From the NCBI GenBank assembly GCA_023101725.1, contig JALJCO010000066.1, forward strand, positions 62,001 through 126,000: a stretch of 64,000 bases of DNA, written 5' to 3'. This document shows, piece by piece, positions 23,801 to 36,890 of the stretch (positions are counted from its first letter, which is position 1; each line of letters begins with the position of its first letter). The position numbers were made by a program, and so were the translations under genes. A model generated the notes under the pieces. The model was not told the DNA's origin and made no database searches. It saw only the letters and a list, made by a program, of their open reading frames with translations. This DNA comes from Atherinomorus stipes. Its lineage: Eukaryota; Chordata; Actinopteri; Atheriniformes; Atherinidae.

Positions 23801-26800
23801 TAGAAGATACTACTGCAGAGGCTACCGGTACCTTCATTAACACGTTTTAAACTCAGTTTTTGTTTGATGTAAGTGAACCAAGTAAAACTGGAAAGGTGAT
23901 TGTTTAACAATAGAAAAATATGAATCTGAGTGTGAAAGTGGGATGTGATGGATGATCAGAAGCTTTCCACTTTCTCCTCATTCATCAATTTAGTGTTTAA
24001 TGTTTACAGATAAGAACAGTCTAAAAAGCTGTTAGTTCCAGGTTCTAGCGGAAAATGTTAGTCGCAGGTTCTAGTGTGAAATGTTAGTTCCAGGTTCTAG
24101 CAGGAAATGCTAGTTATAGGTTCTCGTGGGAAATGCTAGTTTCAGGTTCTATTGGGAAATGATTTAATCAGTAATTACATGGAAAGTATAAAGCCAGATT
24201 AAAACAACGTCAACCCGTTTTTCTTTTATTTACTGGTTAATATTATCTTGTAGGAAATGACTCAGGCTGTCAGTTCTGACTCAAAGCCTGAAATAAGCCC
24301 TTTTTTTTTCTCAGTTTTCAATAAACACTGAACCAACTGGAACCAGTGTGGCCCACAACTGGAAGTCCGGCCTACACCTGGAACCAACCTTGAACATTTT
24401 GTAAAATTTTGTCCAACTGTGTATTTGAATTTCACCCCTGTTCTAGAAAGCTCTGCTGAGCAAAAACCTCTATGAAACATAACAGAGATGCAGAGGTGCC
24501 CGATTTCACCATTTTCAATGTTCTTTATTGTCATTGCAGACAAACAAAGATTGGTGTGGCACTCACCACCCACAGGCCACAGGTTCTCACAGGCTAGGCG
24601 TTTAGGAGCCGAACTGCCCATGAATAAAAAGTGTTCTTTAGTCCATTTGTTCGTCTCTCAAGGGATCTGTATCTCCTGCCAGAGGGTAGGAGAGTGAAAT
24701 GCCTGTTTCCTGGGTGTGATGGGTCCTTTATGATCTTTCTGGCCCTGTTCAGCCCTCTGGTTTCGCCAATGCCCTCCAGGGAAAGCAGGGGACAGCCAAT
24801 GATCTTTTCAGCTGTCTGTATGACTTCCTGTAGGGCTCTTCTGTCTCTGGCTGTGCAACTGACATACCACACCTTGATGCAGTACGTCAAAACACTCTCC
24901 ACCATGGAGCGATAAAACATCTGCAGAAGCTTCACCTCCACCTGGCATTTCCTCAGTCGTCTGAGGAAATGCAGTCTCTGCTGAGCCTTTCCCACCACCA
25001 CAGCTGTATTGGTGCGCCATGTCAGGTCTTCGCTAACATGCACACCCAAGAACTTAAAGGAGACCCTCTCCACGCAGACCCCATCTTTCTGCAGTGGAGC
25101 AGGGGCACCTCTTGTCCTCCTCCAGTCCAACACCATCTCCTTGGTTTTACTGGAGTTCAGCATAAGATTATTTGCTGAGCACCAGGATGTGAGCCTCTGT
25201 ACCTCCCCCCTGCACGGTGTCTCATCACCATTCGAGATAAGACCCACCACTGTAGTGTCATCGGCAAATTTGACAATGACATTTGAGTGGTGGGTAGGGA
25301 CACAGTCAAGAAAGCATACAGGAAAGGGCTCAGTACACAGCCCTGGGGGGGAGCCTGTACTGAGTGTCAGGGCGCATTCAGAAAGCATAGTCCGCGAGTC
25401 TCGGTCCGTTTGGGGACTCGATTCGGTTGGGGGCGGGGGTTGGTCTTCCGGACTGAGATCGCGTTCACGTTGCACTATTACCAAACGGGCCAAGAATGAG
25501 AATCTCAGATGGTGCTGCTTTCGGAGTCACCGTTGGCGAGGACAAGACGCACGTACAAGAAGGTTCTCACAACTTCTGATCCCTCCACAAAGCGACATTA
25601 TTTTTGTACGAGGAGCTGGATATGCTTTCATCCGATCAAATATCGATTAAAGCTTTACCTTCCTCGTAACTCCACGTCTGACCACGAGCCCTCTTTATAA
25701 GTACTGCAGTCCCACACGTGTGTTTGTTGTTGTAGCATTAGTCCACTTCCTGTCTTTGGTTCACTTGAATCGGACCGAGACCTGCGTTTGCGGGCGGACC
25801 GAGTCCGGTTGTTTGTTCCTGGTCAGAGTTTGTTTGCGCATTCACAACTACCCTAAGCGAAGCACACTTTCTGAGCAAACGGACTCTGATTCGAATCCAA
25901 AAAGCTTTGTGAATGCGCCCTCAGGGTAGAGGATGTGTGAGAACCCACCCTCACCTGCTGTGGATGGCCCGTTAGGAAACTGTGAATCCAACTGGAAATA
26001 AATTTTGATGGGATTGAACCAGGATGATGAAATTAAACCTGTTCGCTATTATTTAACTGCCATGATAGTTAAAACTGGGATGATTAAACTGGGTTTAATC
26101 CAGGTCTACCTATGTAAATTAGTTTTTCCGATTCAGAGGTGTGTCATCCCCTCGACCATCAGTTAATCCACCCGATAGTTTAATCAATTCTTCCTTCATT
26201 TTCCTGTAATGTTTACATTTTTTTACAAGATCACTTTTTGGTTTAACATCTTACATATTTTCTGTTTGTGTTGTAAATATAAATATTTTATCTTATATCG
26301 CTTGCTGACTAGTTATGTGTTATTATTCAACTAGTCATGTATGTGTTTACTCATGTTGCTCCAAGGTCAATTGAAACGGAAACTCATCAAAGTAGCGTGT
26401 GAGACTGATTTATTTAATGATGTTATCTAATTGATACATCAGTTTCCCTCCTAAAAGAGGTGGTGCCCTCATCAAGGTTTGATTATTTAATGAATATTTA
26501 ATGAGTTAACGCTACAACACATTCAAGTGTACATGAAGTATGCTGCTATCTTTGGGCCTGTGGTGATTTAGTGCTGTTGTAGACCTGAAATGTGGACAGA
26601 AAGGTGCATTGATACAACTTGCAAACTTGTATTGTTGGTAAATCCACATGATCCAATGAGTTGACCAAGAGACAGTGCTATGATGGTTTTTAAATCCCTA
26701 TGTATTGGCAGAGAATCTGCAGGCTTGCATTGTAAAAACAGGCTATCACATCATGAAAAATAAGTTGCTGTCCTCTGTCCCCTGTGCTATCCCCATCACA

Positions 26801-29800
26801 GATTCTTCAGCCATTAACCAAACAGAAAAGCTGCTGGAATTGTTCACAAACACTCAAAGGAATGTTGCTGCTGGTGCAGTTTTATGCTTAGTCGTTCTTA
26901 CTCTGCCCTTTCTTACCTTTGTGTGCTTTTTTCTCCATCTTCTCTCTGCTGAGGCCAGAGAGAGGCTGAGCTGGGAGCTTATACGGCAGGGTTTCTCTGT
27001 AGCTCAGCACCATTGAGGTTCTGCCCTTTGTAGAGGACACAGATGAATTATTCCCTCCAGAGAAGCCTCAGCAGTCCTCTGAGGTGTGAGAAAGAACAGC
27101 AAAATCGGCAGGAGCCCAGATGAGATTGGGGGTTTAGGTTCCTATGGCAGCCAGTTAATGTTTTTTCTGACTAATTTTAATGTGTACGGAGGAAAAGTTG
27201 GCAGAAACTTTCTCGGTATGCCTGTGGCAACTCAGCTTCTTCTTCAAAAGCTAAACGCAAATAGGGGAGACAACTGCAGACATTTAAGAAGTGGTGCACT
27301 GAGCTGCATCGGCATGCTTGCTGCCTGGTCACTGAGCTGGTAACATTACACGTGTTGCTCATTTTGGCATTCACCAACTAATGGCAAAGTTTAGGTATTG
27401 GAAATGTTGATCATTTTTACTGAATCCAAGCCACTTCCACATTGCCAATGTAGTAGAGTCTGTTTTAGTTTGATGGTTTAATACCTCCACCAAGGAGTAC
27501 ATGTAATGCCGGCGTTAGTTAAATAACTCAAAAACTTCTTAGCAGATTTAAATGAATTATCAGGTATTTTCCGTTCCATTTGCACCAACTAGGGATGGGC
27601 ATATCGATACCTTGGAGTCGATACTTCGATACCAGCCAGACAAAATATCGGAATCGATACTTTTTTAGTATCGCGATACCACTGTACAGATACAAAAAAA
27701 GCAATTTGTTTCTACTTCTGAGAGTTTCAGGCAACGAAATGATGAAAGCAGCCAGATTCTAGCTTCGGTATCACATGATGGTGGTAGCCTATCAGATGTC
27801 TGATAATGCTGCTACTGTTGATGATGATGATGATGACGTTTTGTTGTCTTTCAGAGGTTTAATGCAGGTCATTGTACATTATGTTTTGGTAAATTTGAAA
27901 TATTACTATTACATTTTCTGTTTTAACATTTTCAACTTAATAAATGTGATTATTTTAGATAGTACATATTATGTTATTTGACAATTGAAAGACGTTTTTA
28001 ATCTATTTTTGTTTAATTTTATCATCACTATAATTTATTATTGTTTTAAAAGCGTTTCTTTACAGTACTTCTGTTCTCAGGTTTTACTTATATCTAATAT
28101 TGCCCTTATATTCAAGATATTAACGCAAAATGTACAATCATGTGATTTTCTTTTAAATGACAAAAAATATCGGTATCGGTATTGATATCGCTGAAAAAGT
28201 GCCATAAACTACTGGTATCGTATCAACATGAAAAATTCCAGTGTCGCCCATCCCTAGCACCAACTCGGGGAGAAATAGACATCTCCAAAACAGCGTGTTG
28301 TTGGGCATGTTGTGTCGTGTAGTGGGCAGGTCACGGTTAGGGTTAAATTTTACCGTGCTCTCATTGGTGTGGTGGGCATGTCATGTAAGGCCGTGGTTTG
28401 TAGGGGGCGTGGTTTGTTGCGTCTCTGGCTGCAGCTACGTGCTATTCGCTTTTAATTGACCAGTGTGGCAGCCATGCAGCCAATCACATGTGAGGATAAA
28501 GGATCATACCATTGTGTGAAAACAGAGAAGGGGACAAACGCTGCATGGAGAGGAGAGTGCGTGAGTGCGTCACATTGCGTCATTGTGTAAAAATGACTGA
28601 GTGGCACCTTAAAGCGATCCCGCAACATATACAGTAAATTAGAGTGAAAAATAAAAAAGTAGAAAAAATAAATATGCAAGTATGTACCCACAATTAGGGA
28701 CACATGAAATACAGAATTAAGGCACATAGGATGCACTGAGAGTGCAAAGGATGTTAATAGTGTGTCTAAATATGTAATAAAAATAAAATAAAATTAATCA
28801 GGGCTAATTAATTACAAAGTCTCTAATTAATTAGATAATTTTTAAGGGTATTCCATCTCTAATTTTTAGACATTTGAATAATAAAATTAAAGGTTGTAGA
28901 GTCTGACTGTATTACAGCTACAAGAATAGCAAGTCTCCTCATCGACTCCCACAATGATGCAGATGCATTCACTGACAAACTGGTGTGTGCATCCAGACAT
29001 GCAAATGAACTGGCGCAGATGCAGAAAAGGGCCTTTAAATGTTCACAGCCACAGTCATTGTATGGCTACAGATGCCTCCCTCATTTACCCTCCCACCCCC
29101 ACCCCCCATGTGGCCTGCAGCAACGCCGCAGGTTGAATCAATAGCTCTGTTGTTTCTACATGCAGCAGAGGTGCAAAGCTCCCTCTTAACAGTTCCTCAA
29201 ACACACAGACACATATCTCCAGCAGCATATGCACGGTGAGGAAAAACAGCAAAGTAAGACCAAGGAGTTTTCCTCCTGCTGCTAACCAACGGTTCATCTG
29301 TTGTTCACACCTGCATGTACATGAGGTGGAGACGTCACGTTGTGGGTAGCTCGTCTTGTAACTGTGATAAAAGGAGACATCACGATGTGGGTAGTTACTC
29401 ATGTAACCGTGATAAGTAGGGATGCTCCGATCCGATATTTGATGTTTCGGTATCTGCTGATACCGATCCGATACAGAGAAAAGAGGAAAAAAACAGCATG
29501 ATATATTGTTTGACGGCACACCTCGATGTGTGGAAATGGACTGGGATCTTCCTTTTGTGCAACGCATCAGACTTGCCTTTAAAAATTTTTTACCTGGTTT
29601 TAAAAAAAGAGATCAATGTACTGAATTACTTCACAACTGTGCATACACAGTAATCTTAAATAAACTTTAACAATCCTAAAGCAGCTCCACAAACCTGCTC
29701 ACATATGTAAAAATATAACAAACCGTCCCCTCGTTCAGTCAGTGCAGTTGAATAAATGTAGAATAAAAAAATGCTGAAACTGAGGGGAAAAACGACAGCC

Positions 29801-32800
29801 TGACCTCCTCAGTCAAATATGTAAAAATAAACAGGAACAAAACTTCTTTGAAATGGTTCAGTCAGTGCAATTAGAAATTTAAATTCCAATTTAAAATAAA
29901 TGGCCTAATAAAGGAACTGAAATTGAGAAAAAAAATATCTCTAATGGTTGGTATATTTAAAAAAGCAAATTATCTTTTTAAAATGGTTTAGTACTATTAT
30001 GATAATAGAAATGAAAGATCCACGACAAAGGCAGCTGAATAAACAAACGCTTCATCATGGTGTTTTAACATGGAGGTTATGTCCAAACAGCAGATTGGAT
30101 TTAGAAAAAAAAACGTCTCTCCCACACGCTGCACTGGACATTGGTGGATACCCTCAGCAGCTTGTCATGTCCGAAAAGATTTAACAGTATATTCTTCTTT
30201 CCCCACGACCTGTCAGCACCTGCGGGATTTTAACCTGCCAAACGTGGAAACCAAACCGCTGCAGGACTCTTGTTAGAGCAGCAACAGAAAGAGACACGCC
30301 AGCCGGCTAGCGGCTAGCAGCTATCGGCTAGCAGCGGAATCTCTGGTCTTGTAAATAGCCTCCACGTGTTGCATTAGTAACACGTGATGTCACTCAAAGC
30401 GGCAGCGTAGAAATACTCTGAAAACATCTGCACCTACGGATCAGACCGTGGATTGGCTCATTTTTACCAATCCCGATTTTTACCCGATCTAGGTTTTTTT
30501 TTTTTTTACATCAGAGCCGATCCCAACCTGAACATGGCATCGGTGCATCCCTAGTGAAAAGGAGACATCTCAGTGTGGGTAGTTAGTTATGTAACCGTGA
30601 AAAGGAGATGTCTCAGTGTGGGTAGTTAGTCATGGAACCGTGATAAGGAGATGTCTCAGTGTGGGTAGTAAGTTATGTAACCGTGAAAAGGAGATGTCTC
30701 AGTGTGGGTAGTTAGTCATGTAACCGTGATAAGGAGACGTGTCAGTGTGGGTAGTTAGTCATGTACCCGTGGTTAGGAGACGTCTCAGTGTGGGTAATTA
30801 GTCATGTACCCGTGATTAGGAGACGTCTCAGTGTGGGTAGTTAGTTATGTAACCGTGATAAGGAGACGTCTCAGTGTGGGTAGTTAGTCATGTAACCGTG
30901 ATAAAGAGACGTGTCAGTGTGGGTAGTTAGTCATGTACCCGTGATTAGGAGACGTCTCAGTGTGGGTAGTTAGTCATGTAACTGTGATAAGGAGACGTCT
31001 CAGTGTGGGTAGTTAGTTATGTAACCGTGATAAGGAGACGTCTCAGTGTGGGTAGTTAGTCATGTAACCGTGATAAGGAGACGTGTCAGTGTGGGTAGTT
31101 AGTCATGTAACCGTGATAAGGAGACGTGTCAGTGTGGGTAGTTAGTCATGTACCCGTGATTAGGAGACGTCTCAGTGTGGGTAGTTAGTTATGTAACCGT
31201 GATAAGGAGACGTCTCAGTGTGGGAAGTTAGTCATGTAGCCGTGATAAGGAGACGTCTCAGTGTGGGAAGTTAGTCATGTAGCCATGATAAGGAGATGTC
31301 TCAGTGTGGGTAGTTAGTCATGTAACCGTGATAAGGAGACGTCTCAGTGTGGGTAGTTAGTCATGTAACCGTGATAAGGAGACGTCTCAGTGTGGGTAGT
31401 TAGTCATGTAACCGTGAAAAGGAGATGTCTCAGTGTGGGTAGTTAGTCATGTAACCGTGATAAGGAGATGTCTCAGTGTGGGTAGTTAGTCATGTAACCG
31501 TGATAAGGAGATGTCTCAGTGTGGGTAGTTAGTCATGTAACCGTGATAAGGAGACGTCTCAGTGTGGGTAGTTAGTCATGTAACCGTGATAAGGAGACAT
31601 CTCAGTGTGGGTAGTTAGTCATGTAAACGTGATAAGGAGACATTTCAGTGTGGGTAGTTAGTCATGTAACTGTGATAAGGAGATGTCTCAGTGTGGGTAG
31701 TTAGTCATGTAACCGTGATAAGGAGACGTCTCAGTGTGGGTAGTTAGTCATGTAACCAAAATAAGGAGGCGTTTCTGTGTGGGTAGTTAAGTCATGTAAC
31801 CGTAATTTCCTTCTGAGTGCTGCCTGCCCTTCTACAAGCTCTGACTCAGACAGTGATGACCTCACTGATGAAAAGCTGCTGATGGGTTTTATGTGAGTTT
31901 TGCTGCTTTTCAGCAGCAGCAGCAGCAGTGTATAGATTTTTTGTAAATCAAACCTGATCAACAAAGGTTGTGATTATTCCTGTGAAGCCTGTGATGGTTT
32001 GTCATTGATTATAAACCAGAGTGATAAAAGGATGAGCTGGCATTTCTGAAAAGCAGTGTGTGTTTATCTTTGGTAAAGGAGAGAAATGAGAGGAGGGTTA
32101 ATGTGAATACTGGTAACGTTCTCGGGGGATCTTCCCTCCACTTCCATCCCTCCTATCTCATCTTCCTCATCTCTAAACCTTCCCTCTCTCCCACTGTTCT
32201 TCAGTTGGACCCTGCAGCAGAGAGCTGTAGAAATGGTGTTTGAATGCTGTCTTCATCCTTCATTCTGCTCTCACCCCATTCCCTTAATTATAGTCAGCAT
32301 GTGTGTATGTGTAGGTAACATAAGGCTTTAAAGTGTAAATTATTGCATGCCAAATGAAAGTCTGCGTGCATGAATGCTTGGTGTTTGTGTGCCTTTCCCC
32401 GTGTGCTGATGGAAGTATCCCGATGACCTCGACTGACTTTCTGATCAGATCTCAGGTGGTCTGTTTCCTGTTAGTACACCACAGTAAATACAATTTCCCC
32501 CAAATCATATTGCGCTCCCCCGCTTCTCCCTATGAGCGGGGAAATAGTCAACCCTTACCTTGTAATATTTGCTTAATTTACTTTGCTTCTATCACCCGTT
32601 ACAGCAGTAGCATCAGCATTTTCAGTATTTATGGCTTGAACCTTTGTGATCTTTTTGTTGTGGCACTTTTATGACAAGACTTTCTCACTCCTCCTAATTG
32701 ATCTCCACTTAATCTTTCTCCATCATCCTCCTTTCCCCCAATTTAATTTCCTCCCTGGCCTCTTTGTCTCTTAACCTCCCTCTCCTTTGTGTTTGCTCTT

Positions 32801-35693
32801 GCCACACTATCCCTCCTATCTATTCACCGTGCTCTCCCTCCTCCCTCCTCCCACCTCCCTCCCTCTCTCCTGCAGAGCCGGATTGGGCGTCGCTGACTTT
32901 GGGTGTGTTTGTTTGCCAGGCCTGCTCGCTCCTTCACCGGAACATCCCTGACATCAGCCAGGTCAAGTCTGTCCAGGACACATGGGATGCCAGCGAGGTG
33001 GAGGTAGGGTGGTGGCAGCAGTCATCCTGACTTCCCCAACCTAAGATTAGCCTGTTTTTTCATGTTTGACTGTGGAGGGCTGAACATGCTGGTGCACCAG
33101 CAGTGTGTCACAGAACACGTGAACACCCTTTGGGGTAGCTTAACTTGATAATATTCAAACTACATTAATGCAGATACCCCAAACAATGAGTTCCTGGATT
33201 GATCGCTACCAGAACAAGTCAACAGCACCACTTAACTTTTTTTTTATCCATTCTTCTGCCATGTCTCTAAAATGAAGACAAAAAAATTACCCAGACACTC
33301 AGGTTAATTAATCTGAGTCTAGTCAGAAACTCTGGGTTATTTTAGACTCAGAAACTCTGGATTAACTTAGTCTGAGTTTATGTAGAAACTCGAGGTTAAC
33401 TTGTTTGAGTCTAGTGAGAAACTTTGGGTTACCTTGAGTCTAGTCAGAAACTCTTGGTTAACTCACTGAGTCTAGTCGGAAACTATGGATAAACTTAGTT
33501 AAAGTCTACTCAGAAACTTAGGTTAACAGACTCAGAAACTCCGGGTTAACTTCTAGTCAGAAACTCAGGGTATTTTAGACTGATCTTTGAGAGAATTTCA
33601 CAGCAGGGAACGATGAAGTTGATTCTTGATATATTAGGCTAGTTTACAATAATCCCTTGTGTGTAAAAAGATGTTGAGTTGTGTGCCTTGCAATCATGCT
33701 CCCTTTAGAAATATAGCAGAAATATAACTACTTCACAAAATTAACAGAAAAAGAAATGAAAAGTAGTGATTAACATTTTAAGGTTTTGCCACTGTACGCA
33801 CAAAGGATGAGTAAGGCTGTTCTCTCTGTAAATGTAACAGTATCTGAGCTGAAATCCAGCAATCTGTTACAACAAAGGCTTCAAGGAGGTGATGCTAATG
33901 TGACTCACGAAGAGAAACATTCATGCTGTGGGAAGACAGTAATTGGGATGTAATGGGAATTTGATTTGAGAAGAGAGTGGGGAAGTTTTAAAGCAAACTT
34001 ATGGACAAATGCACTCACTGGCCTCTATTACAGTTGGTACACTGGTTCAATTACAATGTGATTGGATGATTTACACAAATAAGACATTGTGGTTCAGACA
34101 ACTGCTGCTCATTGATGTCACAGGTCAGAAGAGAATGGGCAGACTGGTTGGAAGTGATAGAAAGGCCACAGGAAGTTGGATAAGGACTGGTTCCAACCAA
34201 GGTGTGCAGAATAACCTGAACACACAACACAACCAACCTTGAAGGAGATGGACTACAGCAGCAGAGGACCACACCAGGTGCCACTTCTGTCAGCTAAGAA
34301 CGGGGAACTGAGGCTACAATTCACACAGACTCACCAGAACTGGACAATAGAAGATGGAAGAGAAGATGGTCAGTCTCCGTTTCAGCTCCACATTCAGATG
34401 CTAGGCTCAGAATTTGCTGGAAACATCATGAAAGCATGGATCCATCCTGCCTTGGATCAAACCTTCAGGCTGCTGCTGGTGTAATGGTGCCGGGAGATTT
34501 TCTTAGTACTAACATGGCGGTTTAACCACCACAGCCTACCTGAGTATTGTTGCTGACCATGTCCATCCCTTTATGACCACAGTGTAGCATCTTTCAATGG
34601 CTACTTCCTGCAGGATAATGCACCATGTCACAAAGATCAGATCCCCACCTGCTTTTTGGTACAAAACATTGAGTCACCATGTGCCACTGTACTTCAGTTC
34701 CCTCCACAGTCACCAGATCTCAATCAAACAGAGCAGCTTTAAGATGTGGTGGAACCGTTGATTCTCTTTATGGACGCTTAGTCGACAAATCTGCAGCAGC
34801 TGTGTGATGCCATCATGTCAATATGGAGCAAAATCTCTGAGGAATGTTTCCAACACCTTGTTGGGTGTAAGCCATGAATAATTCAAGTGGTTCTGAAGGA
34901 AAATTGGAATCAAACCCACTACTTGGAAGGTGTACCTAGTAAAGTGGTCAGGTAGTGCTTTTTTTAGGCTATAGTGGTCTTTATTTGATGGTGACAGACA
35001 GGAAAGGGGTCAGAGAGAGTGGGGGTATGACATGCAGCAAGGGGTCCATGGCCAGGAACCCTATATGGGGTAGCTGCTCAACCAGTTGAGCTAAACACAG
35101 TGGCCCTCATTTATCAAACGATCGTAAAAATGATCGCACATCTGATCGTAAAAATGGTCGTACGATTGGACCCACGTGTGATTTATTAAAACGTTCGTAT
35201 CGGTCCAATCTCGTCGTACGAACAAAAGAGTCTTGATAAATTCCACAGCTGAAATTTATCGTCATTTAAATGTCACGCCCACGGTTACGCCCTTAAACAT
35301 GCATAATGATGAGGCTTCACCGGCGAGGTTGAACCACGGAGAGGAGAGATTCTGCCCAAAAAGGAAACTTTTGGGGGGGATCAAGACAGAATTCCTCATT
35401 TGTGAGGTGGGAAAGATTAAAGAGGTGCCGTTTGGCAGTTTAAAACCGAAGTCAGAGACGTGCACAACAACGCTACACGGAAGAGGATCAGTCAGCCTCA
35501 CCGGTGTGAACGACTCCGGCTGAGATATTAATAAAAGTCTCAATCAAGGCCTGGCTGATATAGTTTATTCGTTTTATTAGTTATGAAATTTAATAATAGC
35601 CCACATCCCATGGCAACGTCACAATTCTTTAGCCAATGTGTCAAGAAAAAGTGGTCCAATATGAAACTCGCCACCAAAAGATGTTGCACCCCC

Positions 35694-35744
<51 letters not shown>

Positions 35745-36855
35745 GCTCTAACAGGTGACAGGTGGATGCCGGTCAGATCCGAGCCTGAACCAGGCAGGGA
35801 CAGTAAAAAGATAACTTGCATTTGCAAAACTAAGGGACAGTCTGACTGAGCACTTACACAACTTTAAAGTATTGATTAGTTATTAGAAATGACCGATCAG
35901 CTGCTGCCTCCTCCATTTAGCCCAGTGGGGGCTGTAGGGCGGCTCCCGCCGCATCTTCTCCTCTGACTGCGTATCAAAACTCTCCAGCGGTCTGAGCGAT
36001 GTGCAGCACTGCACAGGACAGGAGTGTTGTAGATTTTCTCAGAGTCTAAAGCAGCGTTTCATCCCGCCGGGTCCGAGTCGGACCGTCCGACACCCACCTG
36101 CCTTCCCGCAGCCCGAAGCAGCGCTCCACCTGGGCACCTGCGCGTGTGTGCGTACTGATGCCTACCTCCGCTCCGATGCGGCAGTTTTACCAGCGGGATG
36201 AGGAGATGCACGAACAGTCCAAAGCACTTGTCTCCTAGAACTGTATGTTAATAATTTTAATAATTTGTTGTGATAAATGGAGGAATTAAATTCAGTCACA
36301 GCTATTTTTGCAATTTTGGGAATACATTCTACATTCACTTTTTCCTTTTTTTTTTTCTTTGCAAATGGGTTCATTCTTAGTGCTGATATGTGAATACTTA
36401 TGTTTAAATGGCAGTTTGCCGTTTGGTTAATAAATATTTTCATGTTCTGCTGCGCTGCTGCAAACCCTCACTGACTATATAAATGCCGAGTCTTGCGTGG
36501 AATTGGTCGTACGCACAGATTTTCGTCGTACGATCGTTTGATAAATGAGGGCCAGTCTCTTTTTCAACGGATACCTGTTTAGCTAATGTACATGTCTTTA
36601 GATGGTGGGAGGAAGTACCAGAGTGCCCAGAGAGATCCCACACATACACGGGGAGAACATGCAAACTCCACACAGAAAGGCCACTGTTCCAATCCCTCCC
36701 CAGCCGAGGTTCAAACCAGCCACCTTCTTGCTGTGTGGCCACAGTGCTAGCCACCATGCCACCGAGCAGCCCAAAGACAGGGCCCCACCATTTCTTCATT
36801 TTATTCAACACCTATTTAAAACCAAAGGTAAAACAGAAAAGAAAAATGTCGGGCC

Positions 36856-36890
<35 letters not shown>

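Noticed and set aside
24594..25493. 299-codon reverse-transcriptase frame as a host gene
   Set aside because: Clear LINE motifs, 5' truncation, and a MITE translated as its N-terminal part.
26705..27016. 103-codon frame with a hydrophobic segment
   Set aside because: No family recognised, no Kozak or exon context, inside ADAP1 intron 1.
29085..29567. 160-codon minus-strand frame
   Set aside because: Spans the minisatellite edge and hAT terminus; its YxSY repeats are the translated 43-bp units.
29323..31806. Regular repeats that might suggest a CRISPR-like array
   Set aside because: Units are contiguous with no unique spacers, and the host is a vertebrate: a minisatellite.
36001..36201. GC-rich frame in element J as a possible first exon
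   Set aside because: Inside a Harbinger-like element with perfect termini; no recognised protein and no partner exon.
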